From: Paracoccus sp. MA
Lineage (GTDB): Bacteria > Pseudomonadota > Alphaproteobacteria > Rhodobacterales > Rhodobacteraceae
Assembly: GCF_020990385.1 (NCBI RefSeq)
Contig: NZ_CP087597.1
Location: 147,001-211,000, forward strand
Direction of reading: 5' to 3'
DNA length: 64,000 nt
The notes under the pieces are model-generated. The model did no database searches and was not told where the DNA came from. It saw only the letters and a list, made by a program, of their open reading frames with translations. Positions 17,460 to 26,377 of the stretch are shown here, piece after piece. Numbering within the stretch: position 1 is the stretch's first letter; each line of letters opens with the position of its first letter. The position numbers and the translations under genes were made by a program.

Positions 17460-18564
17460 ATCTCCTTGCGGTGAAGCGTTCGACCTGTGCGTCCAGCCGG
17501 CCGCGCGCGATCATCGGCGCCAGGGCCAGCGCATGAGCGCCGGCCAGCGTGACGCCGGAATGGCAGTTGATGGAAAAGGCGCCGGGAAAGCCCGGGGATT
17601 CCTGGTAGATCGGAAAGCCGTCCAGGCTGAGCACCCGCACCGCGCCCCAGCTGCGCACCACCCGCAGCTGGGCGATGGCGGGAAAGCAGCGCACGGCATG
17701 GCGGGCGATGTCGCGGATCACCGAACTGACGCTGTCGGTGGAATAGCCGGTATCCTCGTGGCTGTCGCCCATCATCACCGTGCCCTCGGCGGTCTGGCGC
17801 AGCACATGGGTCGGCATCGGCAGCAGCGGCGCCGCGCGCTCGGTCACCAGGATCTGGCCCTTTTCCGCGCGCAGCGGGATGGTCATCCCCAGCGCCGGCG
17901 CCAGTGCGGTATTACCATGCCCGGCGGCCAGCACGATCTTGCCGGCGCGGTATGTCCCCTTGGCGGTGCGGGCAAAGAACCCCTGGCCGTCGCGCCCGAC
18001 CTGATCCGCACGCGCATCCGGCACATAGCGCCCGCCCCGCGCGGCGATGGCGGCGTGCAGCCCGCGCAGCAGCCGCAGCGGGCTGGCATGGCCGTCATGC
18101 GGCGACCAGCTGGCGCCGATCACGTCCGGCCCCAGCCCCGGCAGCATGGCGTCGAGCTGCTGGCGGTCGATGATCTCGGCCCCGTAGCCTGCGGCGCCGT
18201 TCACGTTGTGCATGCGGGCGATCTGGGCGCGCTTGGCCTCCAGCTCGGATTCCGACAGCATGAAATGCACGCCGCCGGGCTTTTCGTAATCGGGCGAGAT
18301 GCCGCTGTCCTGCTCCAGCAACCCGGCGAATTCCGGCCAGAGATCCGCGGAATGCCGGGTCCAGCGGGCATAGTCGTGCAGGCCGTCGCCCTTGGACTGC
18401 ACCCAGACCAGCCCGAAATTGCCCCGGCTGGCGCGCAGCGCCACGTCGCCTTCGTCCAGGACGGTCACCCGCTCGCCCTCGCGCGCGAGGCCGTAGGCCA
18501 GCGCTGCGCCGACCAATCCGCCACCGACCACCAGCGTGTCGGCGGCGCGTTCGTTGGAAGTCAT
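17437..18564 (-). CDS. FAD-dependent oxidoreductase, DAO family (second copy)
   Basis: 375 residues from ATG 18564. FAD-binding motif VVGGGLVGAALAYGLAREG at about residues 12-30; C-terminal contact CHSGVTLAGAHA. It is a distant paralogue of the gene at 14660-15787. The start overlaps the permease stop (ATGA), so oxidation and uptake genes are one transcript. Its partner is probably the FAD/Fe-S and 2Fe-2S subunits directly downstream. Substrate is likely a cationic or opine-type amine delivered by the PotABCD-like transporter. Confidence 0.85.
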   Translation of the reverse strand: MTSNERAADTLVVGGGLVGAALAYGLAREGERVTVLDEGDVALRASRGNFGLVWVQSKGDGLHDYARWTRHSADLWPEFAGLLEQDSGISPDYEKPGGVHFMLSESELEAKRAQIARMHNVNGAAGYGAEIIDRQQLDAMLPGLGPDVIGASWSPHDGHASPLRLLRGLHAAIAARGGRYVPDARADQVGRDGQGFFARTAKGTYRAGKIVLAAGHGNTALAPALGMTIPLRAEKGQILVTERAAPLLPMPTHVLRQTAEGTVMMGDSHEDTGYSTDSVSSVIRDIARHAVRCFPAIAQLRVVRSWGAVRVLSLDGFPIYQESPGFPGAFSINCHSGVTLAGAHALALAPMIARGRLDAQVERFTARRFGHATAH

Positions 18565-19361
18565 GTCTTGCCTTCTCCGATCAGGAGTTTGTCGAGCCCG
18601 TAAAGCCGGTCCACCGCCAGCATCAGGGCCACCGTGAACAGGATCGCCACCGTCGAGACCGAGGCGACCAGCGGGTCCGTGGTCTGCGCGATATGCGAGA
18701 ACATCCGCACCGGCAGCGTCGTGGTCGAGGGGCTGGCGATGAACACCGTCACCGTCAGTTCGTCGAAGCTGGTGATGAAGGCCAGCACCCAGCCGCCGAC
18801 GATGCCCGGCAGGATGGTGGGTAGGGTGATGCGGCGAAACACCGTCCAGTCGGATGCGCCCATGGCGACGGCCGCCCGCTCGGTCGCGGCGTCCAGTCCC
18901 ACCACCGAGGCCAGCACCAGCCGCAGGATGAAGGGCGTGACGATCACCACATGGCACAGCATCATGCCAGTGAAGGTGCCGCTGATGCCCACCAGCGTCA
19001 GGAAGCGCAGGAAGGCGATGCCCAGCACCACCGTCGGCACCATGAGCGGCGACATGAACAGCGCCTGCAGCGCCTCGCGACCCCGGAAGCTGCCGCGACC
19101 GATGGCCAGCGCCGCCGGCACCGCCAGCACCGTGGCCAGCGTCGCCGCGATCAGCGCCAGCTTCAGGCTGATCCAGGCCGCGGCGATGAAGTCGGGATTG
19201 TCGAGGATGGCCCGGAACCAGCGCAGCGACAGGCCGCTGGGCGGAAATTCCAGATAGCCCGTGGGCGTGAAGGACACGCCGATCACGACGAGGATCGGGG
19301 CCAGCATGAACAGCGCGAACAGTGCGCAGAAGGCCTTGGCGAAGATCCCGTTGCGTCTCAT
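18561..19361 (-). CDS. ABC transporter permease, PotC-like
   Basis: 266 residues with about six membrane segments. The EAA-type loop (ERAAVAMGASDWTVFRRITLP) contacts the ATPase. The N-terminus MRRNGIFAKAFCALFALFMLAP starts with positive charges and a membrane helix. It pairs with the permease encoded directly upstream to form the channel for a polyamine/opine-type cation. ATGA overlaps both neighbours. Confidence 0.88.
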   Translation of the reverse strand: MRRNGIFAKAFCALFALFMLAPILVVIGVSFTPTGYLEFPPSGLSLRWFRAILDNPDFIAAAWISLKLALIAATLATVLAVPAALAIGRGSFRGREALQALFMSPLMVPTVVLGIAFLRFLTLVGISGTFTGMMLCHVVIVTPFILRLVLASVVGLDAATERAAVAMGASDWTVFRRITLPTILPGIVGGWVLAFITSFDELTVTVFIASPSTTTLPVRMFSHIAQTTDPLVASVSTVAILFTVALMLAVDRLYGLDKLLIGEGKT

Positions 19362-20260
19362 GCGTATTCCTTTCCGACGCGGGCCTCGACCAGCCGAGTC
19401 CAGATCAGCATCACCGCCATGATCGCCACCAGCAGGATCATCGCGATGGCGGCGCCAAGCGGCCAGTTCAGCGTGTTCATGAACTCGTCATGCACGGCGG
19501 TGGCGGCGACCTTGACCCGGCGCCCGCCGATGATCGCGGGCGTCGCGAAGGCCGAGGCCGAAAGCGCGAAGACGATCAGCGACCCCGACAGCACACCCGG
19601 CATCGCCTGCGGCAGCACCACACGGCGAAACACCGTCCAGGGCCGTGCGCCCAGCGATTCCGCCGCCGCCTCGGCCGAGGCATCGGCGCGCTGCAGCGCC
19701 GCCCAGACCGCCAGCACCATATAGGGCAGCATGACATGGACCAGCGCCAGCACGATCCCGCCCGAGCTGTACATCAGCCGGATCGGCCGCTCGATCAGGC
19801 CAAGATCCATCAGCGCGCCGTTCAGCACGCCCTTGTTGCCCAAGATGATCGCCCAGCCCAGCGTGCGCACCACGACCGAGATCAGCAGCGGACCCAGCAC
19901 CACCAGCACCATGACCGAGCGCCAGAACGGCGTCATCCGGTTCAGGAACCAGGCCAGCGGCACACCGATGGCGGCGCAGATCAGCGTCGTGGCCAGCGCG
20001 ATGCCGAAGGTGCGGCCGAAGATCTCGTAGAAATAGCCGTCGCCCAGCACCTCGGCATAGTTCGCCAGGCTCAGATCGCCGCCGATGCCCTCGTAGAAGT
20101 CGAAACTGTTGAAGCTGAGCACCAGCGTCATCAGCAGCGGCACCAGCAGCATCAGCGCGAAAAGCAGCAGCATCGGCGCCGACAGCAGCCATTTGCGCGC
20201 GGCGGGCGGCAGCGCGGGGCGCGCGGTCTCGCGCAGGGTTTCGGTGGATGCCATGGTCAT
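19358..20260 (-). CDS. ABC transporter permease, PotB-like
   Basis: 300 residues from ATG 20260, which overlaps the ATPase stop (ATGA); MASTETLRE at 20254 is an alternative start. About six membrane segments and an EAA loop (EAAAESLGARPWTVFRRVVLP). Longer upstream open frame lies inside the ATPase gene and is not coding. Forms the transmembrane heterodimer with the PotC-like protein. Confidence 0.88.
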   Translation of the reverse strand: MTMASTETLRETARPALPPAARKWLLSAPMLLLFALMLLVPLLMTLVLSFNSFDFYEGIGGDLSLANYAEVLGDGYFYEIFGRTFGIALATTLICAAIGVPLAWFLNRMTPFWRSVMVLVVLGPLLISVVVRTLGWAIILGNKGVLNGALMDLGLIERPIRLMYSSGGIVLALVHVMLPYMVLAVWAALQRADASAEAAAESLGARPWTVFRRVVLPQAMPGVLSGSLIVFALSASAFATPAIIGGRRVKVAATAVHDEFMNTLNWPLGAAIAMILLVAIMAVMLIWTRLVEARVGKEYA

Positions 20261-21318
20261 GCCGCGCCCTCGACCGGCAGGATGCGCAGATGGTCGCGCT
20301 GCCATGACAGGTGCACGGTCTCGCCCGGGGCCGCCTCGGGGCGGCCGGTATTGCGGCGCAGGATCAGCAGCGGCCCCAGCGGCGTTTCCACCTTCAACAG
20401 CCACTGATCGCCCAGGAACACTTGTTCCGAGACGGTGCCCGAGACCAGCCCCTCGCCCTCGGCCACCAGTTCGATGCGTTCCGGGCGCAGCGCCAGTTCC
20501 ACCTCGCCCGGCGGCAGATCGGCCGCGGGGCCCTGCAGGCGCAGCCCGCCCAGGTCCAGCGCCGAGCCCTCGGGGCCCTTGCCGAACAGGCGCCCGCGCA
20601 GGCTGTTGCTTTTGCCCAGAAAGCCCGAGACGAAAGAGGTCTGCGGCGCCTCGTAGGCATCGAAGGGGGCGGCGGCCTGTTGCAGCCGGCCGCGCTCCAT
20701 GACGATGACCTGATCGCTCAGCGCCATGGCCTCGGACTGGTCATGCGTGACCAGCAGCGTGGTGACGCCGGCCTCGCGCTGGATGCGGCGCAGTTCCAGC
20801 TGCATCTCTTCGCGCAGCTTGGCGTCCAGGTTCGACAGCGGCTCGTCCAGCAGCAGCAGTTCGGGTTGGATCACCAGTGCCCGGGCCAGGGCCACGCGCT
20901 GGCGCTGGCCGCCGGACATGGCGCGCGGATAGCGGTCGGCCAGATGCGACAAATGCACCAGGTCCAGCGCCTCGGCCACGCGGCGCTTGCGCTCGGCCCG
21001 GTCGACCTTGCGCATCTCGAGCCCGAAGGCGACATTCTCGGCCACCGTCATGTGCATGAACAGCGCATAGGTCTGAAAGACGATGCCCAGCCCCCGCTGC
21101 CGCGCGGGCACGGCGGCCAGGTCGCGGCCGTTCAGCAGGATGCGACCCGAGCTGACCTCCTCGAAGCCCGCGATCATCTGCAGGGTGGTGGTCTTGCCGC
21201 AGCCCGAGGGGCCCAGCAGCGACACGAAACTGCCGCGCTCGACGCTGAAGCTGAGCGAATCGACGGCGGTGAAGGTGCCGTATGTCTTGGTCAGGTTGAC
21301 CAGGTCCAGGAAAGCCAT
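20257..21318 (-). CDS. ABC transporter ATP-binding protein, PotA-like
   Basis: 353 residues. Walker A GPSGCGKTT, Q-loop VFQTYALFMHMT, signature MSGGQRQRVALARA, Walker B LLLLDEPLSNLD, switch THDQ, then a C-terminal TOBE_2 domain (about residues 270-350, with LALRPERIEL). Drives spermidine/putrescine-type or opine uptake. It lies 72 bp downstream of the binding-protein gene and overlaps the next permease gene. Confidence 0.9.
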   Translation of the reverse strand: MAFLDLVNLTKTYGTFTAVDSLSFSVERGSFVSLLGPSGCGKTTTLQMIAGFEEVSSGRILLNGRDLAAVPARQRGLGIVFQTYALFMHMTVAENVAFGLEMRKVDRAERKRRVAEALDLVHLSHLADRYPRAMSGGQRQRVALARALVIQPELLLLDEPLSNLDAKLREEMQLELRRIQREAGVTTLLVTHDQSEAMALSDQVIVMERGRLQQAAAPFDAYEAPQTSFVSGFLGKSNSLRGRLFGKGPEGSALDLGGLRLQGPAADLPPGEVELALRPERIELVAEGEGLVSGTVSEQVFLGDQWLLKVETPLGPLLILRRNTGRPEAAPGETVHLSWQRDHLRILPVEGAA

Positions 21319-21390
21319 GCGATTTCTCCGTGCCGTAGGGTGCGGGAAACGGGCGAGGCCGTTGCCGGCCCCGCGCGACGGTTCAGGCGG

Positions 21391-22428
21391 TCAGCGCTCG
21401 ACCTCGCGCGCCCAACGCTGGGTCCAGTCGTCGCGATTCTGGTTGATCGTGTCCCAGTCCACCGTCACCAGCGACTGGATCTTGTCGCCATAGGGCAGGC
21501 TTTCGGCCAGTTCCGGCGGCAGCACCGACTTGGTGTTGACCGGGCCGGCACCCATGGCATCGGCGAATTTCACCTGCACCTCGGGGTCCAGAAGATAGTC
21601 GATGAAGGCCTGCGCCTCGTCGGGGACGTCGCTGTCCACCACCGGGCAGGCAGCCAGCAGCAGGGCCACGGCCCCGTCCTCGGGATAGGCGAAGCCGGCC
21701 GGGAAGCCGGTATCCGCCAGCGACTTGGTGCGGCCCGAGCCCCAGACCGACAGCGCGATTTCCTCGGACTGGAACAGTTCCGACATCTTGCCGGCCGAGG
21801 GTTCGAAGACCAGCACGTTCGGCGCCACCTCCTCGGTCATGGCGGCGAAGCCGGGTTCGATATCCTTCTCGCCGCCGCCCGCGCCACGCGCCAGCATCAC
21901 CAAGGCGTGCAACCCGTAGGTGTTGGAAATCGACGGAATCGACAGGATCTGGTCATATTTCGGATCCTTAAGATCCTGCCAGCTTTTCGGTGGCTCCCAG
22001 CCCTCGCGTTTGAACCAGTCCTTGTTATAGGTGAAGCCGGTCGCGACGAAGCCAAGGCCGATGGCGTTCTTGCCGATGCGGGCCAGTTCGTAGACATCCT
22101 TCTTGATCGGCGTATCGGCCAGCGGCGCGCAGAATCCCAGCGCGTCGGTCTGGTACATCGGGCCATCGTCCAGCAGCACCACGTCCAGTTCCTGGGCGCC
22201 CTTCTGGGCCTGCAGCCGCGCCAGGTTCTCGGTCGAGTTGCCGGGCACGAAGGCGATCTTCACGTCATGGGTCTTTTCGAATTCGGGGATCAGCAGCTCT
22301 TTCATCAGCGTCTCGAAAGAGCCGCCATAGCCGCCAACGGTCAGCGTCTTCTGCTGGGCCAGCGCCGGGCCGGCAAGTGGCAGGGCGCAAAGCAGGGTGG
22401 AGGCAAGGGCATAACTGGAGCGTTTCAT
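21391..22428 (-). CDS. Extracellular solute-binding protein, PotD-like
   Basis: 345 residues. Sec signal peptide MKRSSYALASTLLCALPLAG with cleavage likely after ALA-QQ. The mature start KTLTVGGYGGSFETLMKELL is typical of family 1 polyamine/opine binding proteins. First gene of the leftward catabolic operon, transcribed divergently from the LysR gene, which is therefore its likely regulator. Binding pocket residues cannot be assigned by eye, so the ligand is open: opine, polyamine or a cyclic D-imino acid. Confidence 0.88.
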   Translation of the reverse strand: MKRSSYALASTLLCALPLAGPALAQQKTLTVGGYGGSFETLMKELLIPEFEKTHDVKIAFVPGNSTENLARLQAQKGAQELDVVLLDDGPMYQTDALGFCAPLADTPIKKDVYELARIGKNAIGLGFVATGFTYNKDWFKREGWEPPKSWQDLKDPKYDQILSIPSISNTYGLHALVMLARGAGGGEKDIEPGFAAMTEEVAPNVLVFEPSAGKMSELFQSEEIALSVWGSGRTKSLADTGFPAGFAYPEDGAVALLLAACPVVDSDVPDEAQAFIDYLLDPEVQVKFADAMGAGPVNTKSVLPPELAESLPYGDKIQSLVTVDWDTINQNRDDWTQRWAREVER

Positions 22429-22535
22429 CTGGCAATCCCTGTTGGTGTTTTTCTTGGCTCAAGGATTGGCGCTTTTCAGAAGCCTGACAATTGAGTTTAG
22501 TTCGGAGAGTCATTCCGTTTCATTATGGAGTCTGC

Positions 22536-23453
22536 ATGGCACGCCCCAATATCCGGCAGATCGAGGCCTTCAATGCGGTGATGAAGGGCGGCTCGGTCAC
22601 CAAGGCGGCCGAGATGCTGTTCGTCAGCCAGCCGGCGGTCAGCAAGCTGATCCAGCAGTTCGAATCGTCCTGCGGCTTCAACCTGTTCAACCGCGGACAG
22701 GGCCGCCTGGTGCCGACGCCCGAGGCGCGGCGCCTGTTCTCCGAGACCGAGAAGTTCATGACCGGCGTCGAGCGGATCGAGAACGCGGCCCGCGCCATCC
22801 GCAACACCGAGCGCGGCGAGATCTCGGTGGCGGCCTTTCCGGCCCTGGGGATGCGGGTTCTGCCGCAGCTTCTGGCGCCGTTCCTGGCCCGCCGGCCCGA
22901 AGTGCGGATGACGATCCTGACGCAGAACTCGCCCGATATTTCCCAATCCATGCTGGCCCGGGCGGCGGATTTCGGTATCTCGCTGGTGCCCTCGCAGGCG
23001 CCAGGGATCCATTGCCGGCCCTTCGTCCAGATGAAGATGGTCTGTGCCTTGCCGGCAAACCACCGGTTGGCGGGGCTGACCAGCATCGACCTGGCCCAGC
23101 TGGAGGGCGAGGCGATAATCGCGCTGGGGCGCGACGACCAGTCCCATCGCGTGATCGTGGAGGCGCTGAGCCATGCAGGGGTGCAGGTCGAAACCCGCGC
23201 CGAGGTGCAGATGGCCGACACGGCCTGCGTGCTGGTCAGTCAGGGCTTCGGATTTGCCATCGTGCCCGCCATGGCGCGAATGAGCTGGGATAGCGGTGGC
23301 ATCGCCTTCGTGCCGATCCAGCCGGCGCCGCGCATGATGATGTGGCTTTACACCTCGTCATGGGAGCCGACATCGCAACTGGCCCAGGCGCTGATCGACC
23401 GTGTACGGCAGGGCCTGCTGCAGGTGGATGACCTGTTTCTGGCGCCGCCCTGA
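22536..23453 (+). CDS. LysR-family transcriptional regulator
   Basis: 305 residues from ATG 22536 (MARPNIRQIEAFNAVM). N-terminal HTH with KAAEMLFVSQPAVSKLIQQF, linker helix, then an inducer-binding domain. Sequence style matches opine/amino-acid LysR regulators (OccR/NocR-like). It is divergent from the binding-protein gene, with 107 bp between start codons, the usual place for a shared LysR operator. I could not fix a T-N11-A site with confidence. Confidence 0.88.
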   Translation: MARPNIRQIEAFNAVMKGGSVTKAAEMLFVSQPAVSKLIQQFESSCGFNLFNRGQGRLVPTPEARRLFSETEKFMTGVERIENAARAIRNTERGEISVAAFPALGMRVLPQLLAPFLARRPEVRMTILTQNSPDISQSMLARAADFGISLVPSQAPGIHCRPFVQMKMVCALPANHRLAGLTSIDLAQLEGEAIIALGRDDQSHRVIVEALSHAGVQVETRAEVQMADTACVLVSQGFGFAIVPAMARMSWDSGGIAFVPIQPAPRMMMWLYTSSWEPTSQLAQALIDRVRQGLLQVDDLFLAPP

Positions 23454-23577
23454 TCAGCCTGTTCCCATGGGATGGACGTTGACGCCTAAGGCTGCGCCTC
23501 CGCGAACCGGTCACGCGTTTGCCGAATGACGGCCATTACCGACGATGTTCCGTAGCGATCAGATAGGGCCCTTGGGC

Positions 23578-24365
23578 ATCGATGACGAAGGCGACATAGA
23601 CGAACCCCTTCCAGGTCGCGACGTAGGTGAAATCGCTGACCTAGAGCATGTTGGGCGCCGGCACGCGAAACTCGCGGTTCACCTTGTCCAGCGGGCATGG
23701 GGCCTTCTTGTCTGGGAACGTCGTCCTGTGCGGCTTGCCGCGGATGATGCCTTGGATGCCCATGTCTTTCATCAGCCTTGTCACCGTGCAACGCGCGATC
23801 TCGAAGCCTTCCCGGACGAGCTGCCGCTAGGCCTTGTGGACGCCATCGACCCGCCAGTTCTCTTCGAACATACGTTGGATCTCGGGCCGCAGGGCGGCAT
23901 CACGACGGGCACGGTCCGACAACCGCGCCGGATCAGCCCGCTTTGCCAGGTGATCGTAGTAGGTGGAATGGGCGATCGGCAGCTCCGTGCAGATCGGCTC
24001 GACCCCGTGCGCATCACGATGCGCCTCAATGAAACCCACCATCACTTCGACCGGCGGTCGAGCTTCGCCATCGCAAAATACGCTGATGCCTTGCGCAGGA
24101 TCTCGTTCGCCTGGCGCAGCTCGCGGTTCTCGCGTTCCAGCGCCTTCATCCTCTCGGCCATCTCGGTCGGGATGCCCGCGCGTCGGCCGCTGTCGACCTC
24201 GGCCTTCTTCACCCAGTCATTCAGCGTCTGCGGCGGGCAGCCGATCTTCGCCGCGATCGACATCACCGCCTGCCAGCGCGAAGGATGTTGGGCCTCGTTG
24301 TCGAGAACCAGCCGCACGGCCTGCTCGCGCACTTCAGGGGAAAACTTGTTCGTCGTCTAGCTCAT
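23578..24365 (-). pseudogene. IS3-family transposase remnant (OrfA+OrfB) with three amber codons
   Basis: OrfA starts at ATG 24365 but has TAG as codon 3 (24357-24359), then reads [18 protein letters not shown] to 24042. OrfB follows with overlap ([19 protein letters not shown]). It has TAG at 23827-23829 (VHKA*RQL) and at 23641-23643 ([14 protein letters not shown]). Related copies carry Trp at the last two positions, so TGG to TAG changes are likely. Homology stops at FVID (23578), before the second and third acidic residues of the DDE core. Dead element, 3' half missing. Confidence 0.8.
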
Positions 24366-24471
24366 GATGCTCCATCCTACTCAGGAGTCGGAGCCTCCGG
24401 CAAACCCGGCGCGGTTCACCTTTGTTGCTGACACAGCTTTTAGGATTCTGACTCTATGCTGGCTGGGATGC

Positions 24472-24500
24472 TTGAAAAAGGTCTGCAATCAGACTAGATT
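24472..24500 (+). promoter_or_regulatory. Promoter and operator of the vapBC pair
   Basis: -35 TTGAAA (24472-24477), 17-bp spacer, -10 TAGATT (24495-24500). The spacer ends in the palindrome GTCTG-CAAT-CAGAC (24481-24494), a good place for autorepression by the antitoxin-toxin complex. The antitoxin ATG is 25 bp downstream. Confidence 0.55.
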
Positions 24501-24524
24501 TCAAACCAGTTGATGGAGATTCGC

Positions 24525-24770
24525 ATGCGCGAGATCGGTGCCTTCGAGGCCAAAACGCATCTGTCGGAACTTCTTGCCGCCGCAAAGGCAGGCGAGACGG
24601 TGACGATTACCCGGCGCGGCCAGCCCGTCGCTCGCTTGGTGCCTCCAGCAAGCAATGACCGTGCCGCCGCCTTGCTTCGTATGGTTGAATTGCGCAACAG
24701 GCTCGCGACAAGAGATGTGCGGCTTGGAATCGACGATATTCTTTCGGCGCGTGACGAAGGCCGCCGCTGA
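24525..24770 (+). CDS. vapB: Phd/YefM-type antitoxin
   Basis: 81 residues from ATG 24525, chosen because GGAG lies seven bases before it; ATG 24513 is also possible. The N-terminal strand-helix MREIGAFEAKTHLSELLAAA and ETVTITRRGQPVARLVP are typical of Phd/YefM DNA-binding domains. The C-terminal tail (RLGIDDILSARDEGRR) should cover the toxin active site. TGATG links it to the toxin gene. Confidence 0.88.
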   Translation: MREIGAFEAKTHLSELLAAAKAGETVTITRRGQPVARLVPPASNDRAAALLRMVELRNRLATRDVRLGIDDILSARDEGRR

Positions 24771-25165
24771 TGCTGGTCATCGATGCTTCGGCGTTGATTG
24801 CGTGGGTCATGCCGGATGAGTCTGGCGTGGACCTGGCTTCTCTGGCCGAGAGACACGAGGAAATCGGCGCTCCCTGGTTGCTGTGGGCCGAGCTGCGTAA
24901 TATCTTGGTCGTCAACGAGCGACGAGGGCGGCTGCCGGCAGGCGCCGCCGAGCAGATCATCGAGGCGGTGGATGCCTTTGGGGTGCGGCTGGATACCAGG
25001 CCGGCGCATTCGGTGGTGATGGATCTGGCCCGCCGCCATGGCCTGACGGTCTATGATGCGCTCTATCTGGAACTGGCGTTGCGTCAGGGCTCTTCCCTGA
25101 CCAGCCTGGATGCGGCTCTTATCCAGGCTGCCCAGGCTGAAGGTGTGGCGGTTGAGCACAGATAG
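24770..25165 (+). CDS. vapC: VapC-type PIN-domain ribonuclease toxin
   Basis: 131 residues. PIN acidic residues are visible: Asp in LVIDASALIAWV, Glu in LWAELRNIL, Asp in LTVYDALYLELAL, and a fourth in LTSLDAALI. These bind Mg2+/Mn2+ for RNA cleavage. Start codon overlaps the antitoxin stop (TGATG). Looks intact. Confidence 0.9.
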   Translation: MLVIDASALIAWVMPDESGVDLASLAERHEEIGAPWLLWAELRNILVVNERRGRLPAGAAEQIIEAVDAFGVRLDTRPAHSVVMDLARRHGLTVYDALYLELALRQGSSLTSLDAALIQAAQAEGVAVEHR

Positions 25166-25197
25166 CGCCTTTCCCGATCTCGGATATTGCACCTATT

Positions 25198-25386
25198 TCA
25201 GCGGCCTGCCAGAGCTCGCCTGCCATTGTCCGAAAACATCGCCGGGAAATCGGTCCGCGACACCACCCCGTCCAGCCTTGCGCCCAGCTCCATCGCGTAG
25301 CGAACCGAGCCCTCGGGGAAGGGATCGCTGTTCACCTGGCCGAAATCGGTCGAGAGCAGGACGCGCTCGGGACCGGTCTTGCGAAT
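25198..25386 (-). pseudogene. C-terminal remnant of an amidohydrolase-like (DUF6282-type) protein
   Basis: The frame reads IRKTGPERVLLSTDFGQVNS ... DPFPEGSVRYAMELG ... FPAMFSDNGRRALAGR and ends at a TGA at 25198-25200. LLSTDFGQ with its metal-binding Asp is the C-terminal signature of TIM-barrel amidohydrolases. No N-terminal part is present, so the gene is broken. It probably belonged to the cluster on its right. Confidence 0.5.
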
Positions 25387-25388
25387 GG

Positions 25389-25600
25389 CTAGACGTGCCG
25401 GATATTGGCTTTCACCTCGGCCTCGATCTCATCGAAAATCGGAAACCGCTCGCTTCGGCCATAGACTGAACAGCCGTATTTCAGGGTACGGGCGACGATG
25501 AGCGCCAACACGGCGTTGCGATGCTTCTCGCCCTTGGCCCGGAATGCCGTGAAGAGATTCTCGTCGGCGTCGGCGTCGGGTTCCATGCCGGCAAGCCGGG
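25389..25600 (-). pseudogene. Unidentified C-terminal gene remnant
   Basis: A frame different from that of the UGSC gene gives NLFTAFRAKGEKHRNAVLAL ... LKYGCSVYGRSERFPIFDEI and ends at TAG 25389-25391. The amino-acid pattern is protein-like, but I do not recognise the family. It overlaps the non-homologous tail of the UGSC-Cys frame, which suggests a deletion fused two genes at about 25600. Confidence 0.3.
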
Positions 25601-26377
25601 GACGGTCGCCTCGCGGTTGTCGGGTAGGACGTGGCCCAGCACTTCCGCGGGATCGCGGTCGGTGAACTTCAGGAACTCGCCCACGGCCTCCAGCGTCGGA
25701 GGCACCACCGGCAGTCCTTCCGACCATTCGTTCTTCAGGAAATGCTGCTGCACCTGGTTGTAATTGCCGGTAAAGACGATCTCGCGCTGGCTGTATTCGG
25801 CGTCCAGCGCCTCTTCGGGCGGCTGCACGGTCAAGCCGCGGATGACCTGGTCGAGCATGACGGTGGCGGCGTTGCGGTCCAGTTCCTCGTCGGTGACGAA
25901 GTTCACATGGCCGGGGTGAACGGTATAGGGCAGGTTCGGCATCTGCAGGCCCTTGGCCGTCATCTTGCCCTGCATCTCGAAGCCGGAGCAGATCATCGAG
26001 ACCGTAGGAATCCCCATCTTCTCGACATGAATCGCTGCGCGGGTCACGCCCGCCGTGCAGGAACCGCAGCAGCCGACCCCGACCAGCGCGGCATCGACGC
26101 CGAACCTGGCGAATTTCTCAGGCAGTTCCTCCAGAACCTTGCGCTCGTTATGGCCGTGGATCTCTCCGAATTCGCGCCAGGAAACGAAGTTGATGCCGGG
26201 GTAGCGCTTCTTCAACTCGCGCTCCCAGACTTCGAACATCTTGTCGCCCTTGAAGATCCAGTCCCAAAGCTGGGCAATGGTCTTGCCTTCGAGCGTCTCA
26301 AGGCGGCGGGCAAGGCGGGTGCCGTCCTGGAATTGCCGGCTGCGCGGCCAGACCACTTCGTATCTGTTAAGGTCCAT
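25481..26377 (-). CDS. UGSC-motif protein, cysteine form, 3' truncated
   Basis: Start ATG 26377 behind AGGGAGAGAG. The motif GVGC-C-GSCTAG (Cys104 at the position that is Sec in the paralogue at 37950) lies after an alpha/beta N-terminal domain. The two proteins align without gaps through FVSWREFGEIHG, GMPNLP-type MPNLPYTVHPGHVNFV and LTVQPPEEA. The family, known as UGSC (seleno)proteins, is reported from marine metagenomes; its redox chemistry is likely but unproven, and the motif recalls the GrdB/PrdB reductases. Homology stops at REATV (residue about 259, base 25601); the last 40 residues are unrelated. The ORF is 298 residues, so the C-terminal part is lost. Confidence 0.72.
   Translation of the reverse strand: MDLNRYEVVWPRSRQFQDGTRLARRLETLEGKTIAQLWDWIFKGDKMFEVWERELKKRYPGINFVSWREFGEIHGHNERKVLEELPEKFARFGVDAALVGVGCCGSCTAGVTRAAIHVEKMGIPTVSMICSGFEMQGKMTAKGLQMPNLPYTVHPGHVNFVTDEELDRNAATVMLDQVIRGLTVQPPEEALDAEYSQREIVFTGNYNQVQQHFLKNEWSEGLPVVPPTLEAVGEFLKFTDRDPAEVLGHVLPDNREATVPGLPAWNPTPTPTRISSRHSGPRARSIATPCWRSSSPVP

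Noticed and set aside
16309..18603. 764-residue plus-strand open frame
   Set aside because: Antisense of three well-supported oxidase genes.
20311..22494. 727-residue plus-strand open frame
   Set aside because: Antisense of the PotA-like and PotD-like genes.
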